NCBI GenBank assembly: GCA_964490975.1
Contig: CAZBEQ010000002.1
Coordinates: forward strand, 86,246 to 150,245
Source: DTU013 sp964490975
Lineage (GTDB): Bacteria; Bacillota; Clostridia; Acetivibrionales; DTU013
DNA: 64,000 nt
Direction of reading: 5' to 3'
Shown here: one piece after another, positions 1 through 7,403 of the stretch
Position numbering within the stretch: the first letter of the stretch is position 1
Layout of the letters: every line of letters begins with the position of its first letter
Position numbers and translations under genes: made by a program
Notes under the pieces: generated by a model
Told to the model about the DNA's origin: nothing
The model's database searches: none
The model's input: only the letters and a program-made list of their open reading frames with translations

Positions 1-324
1 ATTGGCACCTATGACGGCTTCTTCGGCCCCGGAACAGGAACCTTCCTGATACTTGTTATGACCGGTCTGATCGGCTTTGATCTGACAACCTCCTCAGGCA
101 ACGCAAAAGTAGTCAATCTGGCTTCTAATATCTCGGCGGTAACCGCCTTTATCATCAGTGGCAAGGTTTTATACATAATTGGTATTCCTGCGGCATTTTT
201 CGGAATACTCGGAGGCTGGATCGGCTCAGGCCTGGCAGTAAGAAAAGGAGCTAAGGCTATTAAGCCGGTTTTCATGCTTGTACTAGCCATTTTATTAATT
301 AAAATAATTATTGATCTGTTCTAG
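1..324 (+). CDS. TauE/SafE-family permease, C-terminal part
   Basis: The gene enters from the left edge, so only about 107 C-terminal residues are visible. The first codons in frame 1 read GTYDGFFGPGTGTFLI, the conserved glycine-rich loop of TauE/SafE (DUF81/TSUP) permeases, followed by two or three hydrophobic helices and the usual 'GGWIGSGLAVRKG' loop. Family members export or import sulfur-containing or small organic anions across the cytoplasmic membrane, but the substrate cannot be told from the sequence. An internal ATG at 58 is not the real start because the conserved loop lies upstream of it. It is convergent with the hydrolase gene that ends at 392. Confidence 0.9.
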   Translation: MGTYDGFFGPGTGTFLILVMTGLIGFDLTTSSGNAKVVNLASNISAVTAFIISGKVLYIIGIPAAFFGILGGWIGSGLAVRKGAKAIKPVFMLVLAILLIKIIIDLF

Positions 325-391
325 CGCCTGTATAATGTGACACAATCCCGCATCACCCAATTATTTCCAATCCACCAACATGCTCTCATTC

Positions 392-1840
392 TCAGCAGGA
401 CACTTGTAAGTAAGTGCCCACCGATTGGAAGCTTCCCTTATCCTTGAGGTAACAGTCAAAGAACTCAAGTATGATCCTGTTCATCGTCTCGATAACCTCA
501 TAGCGGTCTGCTATCTGTTCGCCGCCATTTTTCTTCGTCGTACCATTAATCATATTTACCAGGAAGGGCGAGAAAAGGGGCAGATCAGTCACACTCATAT
601 GGTTAGTGCCCGCAAAATAAACCTCAAATGCTTCCGGTGCATTCTCAAAGACTTGTTTCTCCGCAATAACAACATTTGAACCCGCTGTAGCAGCAATCGA
701 ATCTTTCATAGCCTCTTTCATTGCATCGGTGAAAATACCGAGGATCGGCAAGGGATATACTTCAGTATTGGCAACGGGCATCCCATCTCTGAAGCTTGTA
801 TATTCACCAAGCAAACCGCCGTCAATATCAATAACCGCATCAACGTCGCTGCGATCCCTGCCAAGCTGAGCGCTGGCCGCGCCTCCCAACGAGTGACCCA
901 TCAGTCCGATCCTGCCGGTATCGACCAGCCCGAATACCACCTCATTGCCCGCTTCTACGGAATTTCCAGATGTACCATCACTGCTGCCACTGGCTACTTC
1001 CATTACCGGCTCTGCTGTTTCAGGCCCTGCAGTCACTTTTTCAGTTTCTGCCGCCTTTTTCAGAATCGTATCTAAAACAAAGTTCAAATCATCTGTTCGA
1101 GTCTTCATCCACTTTTGCTCAAGCGCAAAGATCTCCTCTTCGCTATAAGCACCATTATTTGCATCAACTACCTCCTGCATGACAGCACTGTCCACCAGCG
1201 TCATTTTACCATCGGTATCCCTTGTAAACATGGAATGATACGGATGACTTACAGAGCAGACGACATACCCGTTGCTGGCAAGATCATTGAAGGTCGAGGT
1301 GTTGCTTGCCATGATCCCGAATGCTCCATGAGAGAATACCACCAGCGGAAATTTTCCATTGACGTTTGCGGGGTACCAGAATTCTACTGTAACTTTCCTG
1401 TTCTCGCCGGTATTAACGAAGGTTTCCTTCCGGCTGTTGTCAGTAAAAGTGAATATAGCCGTCTTGACTTCCATTTCCCCTGTAACCGCAGGTAATCTGT
1501 ACTGTGGAAAAACGAGAGCCGGAGTGACGGATAACAGTATTGCCAGCCACACTGCGACAGCCTTAAATACAGTAGAAACAACCCCAAACTTTTTCGTACC
1601 CTCTATTTTACGGAGTAATGAAACCGTACCGGCGAAAGCCATGATCAACAGAGCGATCGCAAGCATCACCCACCGAAAGCTCCAGATGATGACACCCACT
1701 GTGGTAAAAAGCACAAAGGCACCCAGCATACCAATCCGTACCCAGCTTCTGACCCTTTTCTGACGTGATTTTGTTGCAATACACCAACCAGCTAATACAA
1801 TTTCAATAATTGCTACTATAACAAGAATAATCGTACCCAT
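392..1840 (-). CDS. membrane-anchored alpha/beta hydrolase
   Basis: A 482-residue protein with two parts. Residues 1-115 carry about four hydrophobic segments; the rest is an alpha/beta hydrolase fold of the PAF-acetylhydrolase/dienelactone-hydrolase type. The oxyanion region reads FSHGAFG, the nucleophile elbow GHSLGG holds the catalytic Ser, and a late 'GTNHMS' is the likely catalytic His. The order fits the family. The catalytic part follows the membrane helices and may face outwards; substrate unknown. The start is supported by an AAGGAG ribosome site just upstream of the ATG. It has no partner gene within 140 bp and looks monocistronic. Confidence 0.8.
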   Translation of the reverse strand: MGTIILVIVAIIEIVLAGWCIATKSRQKRVRSWVRIGMLGAFVLFTTVGVIIWSFRWVMLAIALLIMAFAGTVSLLRKIEGTKKFGVVSTVFKAVAVWLAILLSVTPALVFPQYRLPAVTGEMEVKTAIFTFTDNSRKETFVNTGENRKVTVEFWYPANVNGKFPLVVFSHGAFGIMASNTSTFNDLASNGYVVCSVSHPYHSMFTRDTDGKMTLVDSAVMQEVVDANNGAYSEEEIFALEQKWMKTRTDDLNFVLDTILKKAAETEKVTAGPETAEPVMEVASGSSDGTSGNSVEAGNEVVFGLVDTGRIGLMGHSLGGAASAQLGRDRSDVDAVIDIDGGLLGEYTSFRDGMPVANTEVYPLPILGIFTDAMKEAMKDSIAATAGSNVVIAEKQVFENAPEAFEVYFAGTNHMSVTDLPLFSPFLVNMINGTTKKNGGEQIADRYEVIETMNRIILEFFDCYLKDKGSFQSVGTYLQVSC

Positions 1841-1986
1841 ACTGACTCTCCTTTATTATCGTAATGTTAACCTTGCTTCCATGACAAATATAAAATGCAG
1901 CCGTCCGGTTGTATACGGCACAGGCTGTATCATGTCATTTGAACAGGGTAAGTTGTAAAAAAGGAGATGTAAGTTGTGCTATTTCT

Positions 1987-2442
1987 TTACTTCTCAGGTT
2001 CTTGCTCCGGGCTTGCATCTATTGCATTTATTGCCTTTAATCTTGCATTGATGCTGTCGGTGATTTTCCTGTCATCTATCCAGACCAGAAGGCGGACAAA
2101 TGCATAAATCAAAGCGATCTGAACTGCCAGGACCGTTATGTTTACCCATCCGCTCACCCATCCGGCAACAGCAGCGAGCGTCAGGATCACCACTTCCAGT
2201 ATAAGAAAGTGTAGTACGACCCTGAGCCTCATTTTCTTCTCTGATAACGCCTTGGGTGAATAAAGGATCAAACCCGGCAAATCTCCTGCGAGCGCGCAAA
2301 TCATAAGAACATAAATATCCGTAACAGTAATCACTGAGTCTGGCGCAAAAAAGGTACGCAGCAGCGTCAAGCAGATCATGATAGCAGAAAATATAATTAA
2401 ATAATCACGGACTAACTTCTTCAAAAGCTCCGTAGGTCTCAT
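1987..2442 (-). CDS. DUF3021-type membrane protein
   Basis: About 151 residues with four hydrophobic segments (roughly residues 14-35, 44-60, 70-92 and 95-118) and a charged C-terminal tail. Size, topology and position directly after a LytTR regulator match DUF3021 proteins, which are usually encoded beside a LytTR DNA-binding protein and are thought to modulate it at the membrane. The second of two nearby ATGs (2442) is chosen because the AGGAGG site lies 7 nt before it, while the first ATG (2448) almost touches that site. It starts 11 bp after the LytTR stop, so the two form an operon. Confidence 0.72.
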   Translation of the reverse strand: MRPTELLKKLVRDYLIIFSAIMICLTLLRTFFAPDSVITVTDIYVLMICALAGDLPGLILYSPKALSEKKMRLRVVLHFLILEVVILTLAAVAGWVSGWVNITVLAVQIALIYAFVRLLVWIDDRKITDSINARLKAINAIDASPEQEPEK

Positions 2443-2453
2443 GCTCATCCCTC

Positions 2454-2891
2454 CTATAATCCCAGCATCTTCTTCAAAACCGGTACATACTGCCTTGAGA
2501 CTGCAATACCCTCGCCATTATCCAGTCGGGCCTCAAATCTTCCACTGAAGGAAGGGCGGACAAAGGAAATTTTCGCTATGTTTATGATCACCGATTTGGA
2601 TGCCCGGAAAAACTTCCTGCCTTCGCACATTTCTTCAAGTTCATAAAGCTTCTGCTTCGACTCGAAGACTTTATCCCTGCAGTAAATAAACACCTTGTTC
2701 TCGACCGCTTCAAAGTAATATACGTCCGAAACCCTGAGTCTATGGATATTGTCCTCTTCATAGCCAAGCAGAACGGTGCTGTCCTTTTTTAGTTTGCGCA
2801 GCAACTGAAGAATCTCATCATTCACTTCATGACAGCGGATAATGATTTCTTCCTCGTGTTCCCTGCTGATTTCTTCAATGGATACCTTCAT
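2454..2891 (-). CDS. LytTR-domain transcription regulator
   Basis: 145 residues. Residues about 45-143 form a LytTR DNA-binding domain: 'DNIHRLRVSDVYYFEAVENKVFIY', the 'KLYELEE' helix, 'FFRASKSVIINIAKI' and the terminal 'VSRQYVPVLKKML' are family signatures. There is no receiver domain, so it is the short stand-alone type that pairs with a small membrane protein, here the DUF3021 gene that follows. Such pairs are usually autoregulated. An AAAGGTG ribosome site precedes the ATG. The target is not visible. Confidence 0.88.
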   Translation of the reverse strand: MKVSIEEISREHEEEIIIRCHEVNDEILQLLRKLKKDSTVLLGYEEDNIHRLRVSDVYYFEAVENKVFIYCRDKVFESKQKLYELEEMCEGRKFFRASKSVIINIAKISFVRPSFSGRFEARLDNGEGIAVSRQYVPVLKKMLGL

Positions 2892-3001
2892 ATTTTCACC
2901 TTTTGCACTTCTTTGATGGTAGATAAATTCCTAAGCCCCAACATTCTTTGAATATATTCGATATAAATCGGCTGAATCCTTCCAATGCAAATCAATAAAT
3001 G

Positions 3002-3059
3002 GGCATGAAAAAAGGGCTCCAGGTATTCCTGAAACCCTTGGCGCGCCCAGCAGAGATCG
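3002..3059. repeat. 58-bp direct repeat, left copy (tRNA-Arg 3' end plus terminator)
   Basis: This stretch matches 5481-5538 at 57 of 58 positions, in the same orientation. It contains the CCA, acceptor 3' strand and part of the T arm of the tRNA-Arg gene, then the tRNA's hairpin terminator. The rest of the tRNA is absent here. Homology stops abruptly at both ends. The pattern is that of an attachment site duplicated by site-specific integration at a tRNA 3' end. Confidence 0.85.
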
Positions 3060-3100
3060 CCAATAAATCAAATTCTTCATTATTATTCCTAGCCTTACTC

Positions 3101-4501
3101 TCATTCCTCGACTGCCATGAAGCTTTCTTTTAACTTCATTGCATCAACAGGCTTGCCATATCTTCTCATTTTGGCAAATTCCAATATGATTAGAACTGAA
3201 GACAAAACCAAAACACCAATATCCGTAATTACCGGCGCGAGAAATACGCCGCGAATACCTAAGCCACCGATGCCGGGAATAATAAGAATGAGGGGAATGA
3301 AGAAAATGATCTGTCGAAGCAGTGTCAGAATTGCTGCAATAAAGCCCTTCCCGAGGGACTGAAACAAGGTGATGGACAGAATCATAACCCCAAGCAGAAT
3401 GTAGGTGGAAAAATACAGTCTGAGGCTCCCGACTCCAAGCTGGGCGATGCTGGCTTTCGTTATAAACGTGGAAAGCATGGTTTCCGGAAAGACCATCACC
3501 GGAATGTAGAACAACAGGGAGAAAACGGTGGTGCATAACAAAAATGTCCGTGTAATATCTTTGACGCGGGAGTATTCTTTCGCCCCGTAGTTTGTACCGA
3601 TAGCAGGCTGAAAGCCCTGACTGATGCCCCATAGCGGAATAAACGCAAAAGCCTGGATTCTGAGACACGCGCCTAAAATGATCTGCCATTCGTCTCCGCC
3701 GTAGTTTGCCGCGGTGTTATACATAATCGTTTGCTGAATAAGCTGCATCAGTTGCATCAGCATTGCCGAAACGCCCACCGAAAGAACATGCGGCATCAAT
3801 GCCTTATCTAAGCAGATGCTATGTATCCGCACATTCTTGCTTTTCTTTATAAAATACCAGATTGTGATAATAGCCTGAACAATTTGCGCAATTACTGTTG
3901 CATATGCCGCACCGGAAACGCTGTGTGTAAGGCTTATCAGGATAGGGTCAAGTATAATGTTTAAAACCGCTCCTATACCCATGATCAGCATGGCACGTTT
4001 TAAAAGCCCTTCTCCCCTCATCACCATGTTAGCGGCCTGCGCGAAGTTGACGAATATGGAACCCGCAAAAATAATGCGCAGATATACAACAGCATTCTCA
4101 AGTATTTCTCCCTGTGCGCCAGACATCTGCAGAATTTGACGGGTAAATACCATTCCAAGAACCGTAACAGCGGCAGACAGAAGAAATACGCTCATCATCA
4201 GATTGCCCATTATTCTATCGATTGTAGCCTGATCCTTTTTCCCGATTGCTATGGAAAGCACCGAAGCAGAGCCAACGCCAATCAGGGTGGCAATTGCGCT
4301 GTTAAACAGCGTGAAGGGGTATGACACCGTCACGGCTCCCATTGCGTGTGGTGAAATCATCTGCCCGACAAATACCGCATCCATGAAGTTATAAAGTCCG
4401 ATTACGACCATACCGATAATGGCGGGCAGGCTGAGAGAAACCATCAGCTTGAATGGTTTTTCCGACAACAGCTTTGTCCGCGTATCTACGACTTTTTCCA
4501 T
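3101..4501 (-). CDS. MATE-family multidrug/Na+ antiporter
   Basis: A 466-residue polytopic membrane protein with twelve predicted helices in two homologous halves. The start 'EKPFKLMVSLSLPAIIGMVVIGLYNFMDAVFVGQ' region and the later 'FIPLWGISQGFQPAIGTNYGAKEY' loop are typical of the NorM/DinF-like MATE family. It should export cationic drugs or metabolites using a Na+ or proton gradient; substrate unknown. GGAGG lies 9 nt before the ATG. It follows a TetR gene in the same direction with an 83-bp spacer full of inverted repeats, so it is probably the main target of that repressor. Both lie inside the tRNA-derived 58-bp repeats. Confidence 0.92.
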   Translation of the reverse strand: MEKVVDTRTKLLSEKPFKLMVSLSLPAIIGMVVIGLYNFMDAVFVGQMISPHAMGAVTVSYPFTLFNSAIATLIGVGSASVLSIAIGKKDQATIDRIMGNLMMSVFLLSAAVTVLGMVFTRQILQMSGAQGEILENAVVYLRIIFAGSIFVNFAQAANMVMRGEGLLKRAMLIMGIGAVLNIILDPILISLTHSVSGAAYATVIAQIVQAIITIWYFIKKSKNVRIHSICLDKALMPHVLSVGVSAMLMQLMQLIQQTIMYNTAANYGGDEWQIILGACLRIQAFAFIPLWGISQGFQPAIGTNYGAKEYSRVKDITRTFLLCTTVFSLLFYIPVMVFPETMLSTFITKASIAQLGVGSLRLYFSTYILLGVMILSITLFQSLGKGFIAAILTLLRQIIFFIPLILIIPGIGGLGIRGVFLAPVITDIGVLVLSSVLIILEFAKMRRYGKPVDAMKLKESFMAVEE

Positions 4502-4523
4502 AATACAAAACCTCCAATATAAT

Positions 4524-4539
4524 GTTAGAGTTATCTAAC
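4524..4539. promoter_or_regulatory. inverted repeat upstream of MATE gene, candidate operator
   Basis: GTTAGAGTTATCTAAC has perfect 6-bp arms around 4 bp and lies 23 bp before the MATE start, between it and the TetR gene. Position suggests a repressor operator controlling an internal promoter. It is inferred from symmetry and position only. Confidence 0.4.
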
Positions 4540-4554
4540 TGATCTCTAAATTTT

Positions 4555-4576
4555 AAGACGATTTGAAAATCGTCTT
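4555..4576. repeat. perfect 10-bp-arm inverted repeat after TetR gene
   Basis: AAGACGATTT and AAATCGTCTT are separated by only two bases. The repeat begins 9 bp after the TetR stop. On the minus strand it is followed by an A/T-rich stretch, so it could be a weak terminator of the TetR transcript or a second operator. The tight loop favours a protein-binding site or a shorter RNA stem. Confidence 0.45.
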
Positions 4577-4584
4577 GTAGATTA

Positions 4585-5202
4585 TTAGGATAATAAAAAA
4601 ATATCCCGCCAACCGCACTGAAAGAACCTTTTCAGTCGGCATATATAGCCCAACGCAGCCTCTTTGCTCATGTCGTGAACAACTATTTCAAAAACGCCAG
4701 ACCAATAAGAACTGCATAGTATGTGTAAAAGTTCCGGCGTAAGCCGTTTTGAAGCAATTGCGTCATTTCCCATCGTCTCGATATACTTTATGGTGCACTC
4801 TACATCTATCTCCACGACTTTATGGATAAAGTCCGAGAATACAGTGCCCTCCGCATGACAGACAAGTAGCTTGAAAGCTGAAAAATCTTCATATATCATA
4901 TTAACGAGAATACTATTCTTCTCTTCTGTATACTCCAGCATCTTCTCCCAGTCCATCAGCGGCATTTTATCAAAAAGCTCGATTTCCTCATGAAATTTGC
5001 CTTCGAAGCTGTCAGCTGCAGATTTTACAATCGCATTAAACAGGCCCTCTTTATCTCCAAATCTTGTATATATAGAGCTGGTACTGGTGTTTGCGTTTTC
5101 GGCAATAGCACGTAATGATGCGTCCTTATATCCTTTTTCCAAAAACTCATCCTTTGCGCAGTCCAGTAATCTGTCGGTAACACCCTCCATCTGCTTTGCC
5201 AT
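4585..5202 (-). CDS. TetR/AcrR-family repressor
   Basis: 205 residues. Residues 8-55 form the TetR helix-turn-helix (DEFLEKGYKDASLRAIAENA, then 'TSTSSIYTRFGDKEGLFNAIV'); the remainder is a variable ligand-binding helical domain. GGAGGTG lies 6 nt before the ATG. The gene precedes the MATE pump in the same direction and has its own strong promoter overlapped by symmetrical sites, so autorepression plus control of the pump is the likely circuit. The inducer is unknown. Confidence 0.92.
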   Translation of the reverse strand: MAKQMEGVTDRLLDCAKDEFLEKGYKDASLRAIAENANTSTSSIYTRFGDKEGLFNAIVKSAADSFEGKFHEEIELFDKMPLMDWEKMLEYTEEKNSILVNMIYEDFSAFKLLVCHAEGTVFSDFIHKVVEIDVECTIKYIETMGNDAIASKRLTPELLHILCSSYWSGVFEIVVHDMSKEAALGYICRLKRFFQCGWRDIFLLS

Positions 5203-5223
5203 ATTTTCACCTCCTATCTCATT

Positions 5224-5287
5224 CTATATTTATAACGCCGTTTTATAACACTGTTATAAATATAGCACAAGCTTTTTACCTTGTCAA
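5224..5287 (-). promoter_or_regulatory. tetR promoter with overlapping operator-like palindromes
   Basis: Reading leftwards, TTGACA (5287-5282), a 17-bp spacer and TATATT (5264-5259) form a near-consensus sigma-A promoter. The start-site region carries a 17-bp palindrome TTATAACACTGTTATAA (5243-5259), and an outer 13-bp inverted repeat CTATATTTATAAC at 5224-5236 and 5253-5265. The shared half-site GTTATAA recurs, as expected for a TetR dimer pair. Confidence 0.7.
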
Positions 5288-5291
5288 TAAG

Positions 5292-5440
5292 ATTACGCTT
5301 ATCAACTTGATGGACATCGCAAAGAATCAGGGTAAGTCCGTCGACAGAGGCGCGCTTTCGGAAAAGCTGGGGGTCAGAAGAATACCCGCCACGGTCATCA
5401 TCAGAAGCTGCAAACAAGAGGAGCCAACTGCTAAAGTCGG
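5292..5440 (+). pseudogene. FeoB GTPase-domain remnant
   Basis: A short plus-strand stretch translates to 'LINLMDIAKNQGKSVDRGAL' followed by 'SEKLGVRRIPAT'. It resembles the G4/G5 part of the ferrous-iron transporter FeoB (N-x-x-D-x-A-K..., L-S-x-x-L-G-V-x-x-x-P). No P-loop, no membrane domain and no proper start remain, and similarity fades before the 58-bp repeat at 5481. It is a decayed fragment inside the putative integrated cassette. It abuts the tetR promoter, which suggests the cassette was built from rearranged pieces. Confidence 0.6.
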
Positions 5441-5480
5441 TAATGCGGAAAAACCAATAAGTACAGTTATAAGTACAAAT

Positions 5481-5538
5481 GGCATGAAAAAAGGGCTCCA
5501 GGTATTCCTGGAACCCTTGGCGCGCCCAGCAGAGATCG
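5481..5538. repeat. 58-bp direct repeat, right copy (at intact tRNA-Arg)
   Basis: Second copy of the repeat at 3002-3059, with one mismatch in the terminator stem. Here it is continuous with the complete tRNA-Arg gene, so this copy is the regenerated end and the left copy the displaced end. Distance between copies is 2479 bp. Confidence 0.85.
5485..5516 (-). terminator. intrinsic terminator of tRNA-Arg
   Basis: On the minus strand GGGTTCCAGG, loop AATA and CCTGGAGCCC form a 10-bp stem (one G-T pair), followed by TTTTTT. It starts one or two bases after the tRNA CCA end. The copy at 3002-3059 keeps the stem with one more wobble pair. Confidence 0.85.
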
Positions 5539-5594
5539 AATCCACAACCTTCTGGTCCGTAGCCAGACGCTCTATCCAATTGAGCTATGGGCGC
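5518..5594 (-). tRNA. tRNA-Arg (anticodon ACG)
   Basis: The minus strand folds into a full cloverleaf: acceptor GCGCCCA/TGGGCGC, a D arm starting AGCTC with the AATTGGA loop, anticodon stem TCTGG/CCAGA with loop CTACGGA (anticodon ACG), T loop TTCGATC, discriminator G and encoded CCA. It decodes CGN arginine codons after A34 deamination. Its 3' end is duplicated 2.5 kb downstream. Confidence 0.95.
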
Positions 5595-5998
5595 ACATAT
5601 TCGCACTACATCTTCAGTGCATATATATAATAATACTTTCCGGGTCAAAAATCAACAGTATTTATGTGGTTTTATACGGTAATAGCATAAAGCGAAATAA
5701 TTCCAAATAGTATTAGAGGCAAGACCTGGAAATCAACAGAGAAGTGCTGAAAACAAAGCAACTTGCTAAAGTGTACCCTCAAGAATAGCGCAAAAAACTG
5801 AAGACTTATTACATTTTTGATAACCTATAGCAAAGCCTGAGTACCAACCAATAAAACAACTATCATGGCCAAAACTTCAAGTGTAGGGCACATTAGTTGC
5901 ATGGTAAATTGTCATAAGGCTAAAAAAGCATTTCTTATGTACACTAATTACTATAAAAGTGGACTATTCCTGAAATTTTGTCCAAGTGGTCGCCTGAC
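5595..5998. other. gene-free spacer
   Basis: About 400 bp of A/T-rich sequence upstream of the tRNA with no ORF of coding character on either strand and no recognisable RNA. The tRNA promoter must lie at its left end, but no confident -35/-10 pair was identified. The right end runs into transposase debris. Confidence 0.5.
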
Positions 5999-6154
5999 AT
6001 GAATCCACTTGTGTCCCTTGTCTCTTCTGCTATTGTGGCAGCAGTTGCCGGAGCTGACGATTGGGAATGTATCGAGAAATTCGTTATTGAGCGAATAGAG
6101 TTCCTCAAAAAGTGTGTTTCCTTTCCTTGCGAAACAACTTCTCACGACACATAA
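5999..6154 (+). pseudogene. ISAs1-type transposase N-terminal remnant
   Basis: 51 codons read 'VSSAIVAAVAGADDWECIEK' then FVIERIEFLKKCVSFPCETT and SHDT before a stop. This matches the N-terminal associated domain of ISAs1/DDE_Tnp_1 transposases (hallmark 'CGADDW...IE.F...', then 'P..IPSHDT'). The catalytic DDE part is absent, so this is a dead remnant. A phrase 75 bp further on (TTTTCATGCGTACGCC near 6226) may derive from the other end of the same element. Confidence 0.65.
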
Positions 6155-6301
6155 TCCCTACTTGCATGATTGCTGTAATGGCAATTTTTCAAAAAACCTG
6201 AAAAGGTTTTTGAATCAGGACTAATTTTCATGCGTACGCCGTATGTGGTTTTGTGAATTTTAAACAGCCCACAAATTTAACTTCTATAAGGGATTGAGTA
6301 T

Positions 6302-6309
6302 GGTATAAT
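6302..6309 (+). promoter_or_regulatory. extended -10 promoter of the dnaD-like gene
   Basis: TGGTATAAT contains a perfect -10 hexamer at 6304-6309 with the TG extension. No good -35 lies 17 bp upstream, as is common for extended -10 promoters. It is about 63 bp before the chosen start at 6373. Confidence 0.6.
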
Positions 6310-6372
6310 AGGAGTTGTTACAAAGCCTGGTCCTACCCGGCCCTTTTATATAGATTTGTGAGGTTATTACAT

Positions 6373-7353
6373 ATGGTTTTTGATACAAATATATCCATGC
6401 TATATTCAGATACATTAGTACCGGACATTTTTATTTCAGAATACCTGCCGTCGCTTGAAAGCGACTTTATCAAGGTATATATGTACTGCCTTTTTCTGAG
6501 CAAATACAGGAAAAACCCATCCACCGAGGATATGGCAAAGAAGCTGGAGCTTCAGCCCGTACGAGTAAAAGAAGCCCTGACCCGTCTCGAGGAGCTCGGA
6601 CTGATCTCAAGGAGCGCCAATGAAAATACTATAAGCATCGTCGACCTCAAAGAGAAGGAAATAAGAAAAATCTATCGTGCCAAGACAACGTCCACACCCG
6701 AAGAGGCCGTACTCAGCAGCGAGCGCAGCAAGAAGCGCAGCCGCTTCATTTCAAGTATAAACAACGCTTTTTTCCAGGGCGTTATGTCGCCGTCATGGTA
6801 CACAGACATAGACTCATGGTTTGATAAGTATCAGTTCGAAGAGGATGTAATGTATGCACTTTTCAAGCACTGCTATGATTATAAGGGTCTGTCCCGGCAG
6901 TACATAGCAAAAGTGGCAGACAGCTGGCACAGCAAAAAGATCAGGAACAGCTTCGACCTGGATAAGTACTCCATGGAAGCGCAAAAAATCAAAGATATTA
7001 GAGGCATGATCATAAAGAAACTCCGAAAGCAAGGGCTGCTTACGGAATACGAAGAGGCCTATGTGGAGAAATGGGTATCAGAATACAGCTATGACTTCAG
7101 CATCATTGAGGAGGCTCTCAAGCGCACTACCTCCGCTGTTAATCCGAACTTTGAGTATATTAACAGGATACTTGCCAACTGGTACGAAAAGGGTTACAGG
7201 GCAAAGGATGAGATAATTGCAGCAGAGGGCGCAAAAAAGCCTTCCGAAACTGCTAAATCGAAAGCCAGAGAAAAGTCGATCCCACAGAAGGGGAATTTCG
7301 ATCAGCGCAAATACGATGATGAGTATTTTGATAAGCTCTATAAAGATGTTTGA
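6373..7353 (+). CDS. DnaD-domain replication protein
   Basis: 326 residues from the ATG at 6373, chosen because GTGAGG lies 9 nt upstream; a GTG at 6358 is the site itself. Residues about 30-100 form a winged helix ('PSTEDMAKKLELQPVRVKEA', 'LTRLEELGLISR'), and residues about 190-265 a DnaD/DnaB_2 domain ending in 'NPNFEYINRILANWYEKG', the family's signature motif. The C-terminal tail is Lys-rich and low complexity. DnaD/DnaB proteins help remodel the origin and load the replicative helicase. The DnaC/DnaI-like gene follows after 50 bp, a standard clostridial helicase-loading pair. Confidence 0.88.
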   Translation: MVFDTNISMLYSDTLVPDIFISEYLPSLESDFIKVYMYCLFLSKYRKNPSTEDMAKKLELQPVRVKEALTRLEELGLISRSANENTISIVDLKEKEIRKIYRAKTTSTPEEAVLSSERSKKRSRFISSINNAFFQGVMSPSWYTDIDSWFDKYQFEEDVMYALFKHCYDYKGLSRQYIAKVADSWHSKKIRNSFDLDKYSMEAQKIKDIRGMIIKKLRKQGLLTEYEEAYVEKWVSEYSYDFSIIEEALKRTTSAVNPNFEYINRILANWYEKGYRAKDEIIAAEGAKKPSETAKSKAREKSIPQKGNFDQRKYDDEYFDKLYKDV

Positions 7354-7403
7354 TATGGGATCTTCAGCTGAAGCAAAATGGAAAACAGTAACTTACTGAA
7401 AGG

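Noticed and set aside
5196..5648. Two overlapping 144-codon ORFs, one on each strand
   Set aside because: Both run through the tRNA-Arg gene and its terminator; only a short FeoB-like piece of the plus-strand frame has protein character.
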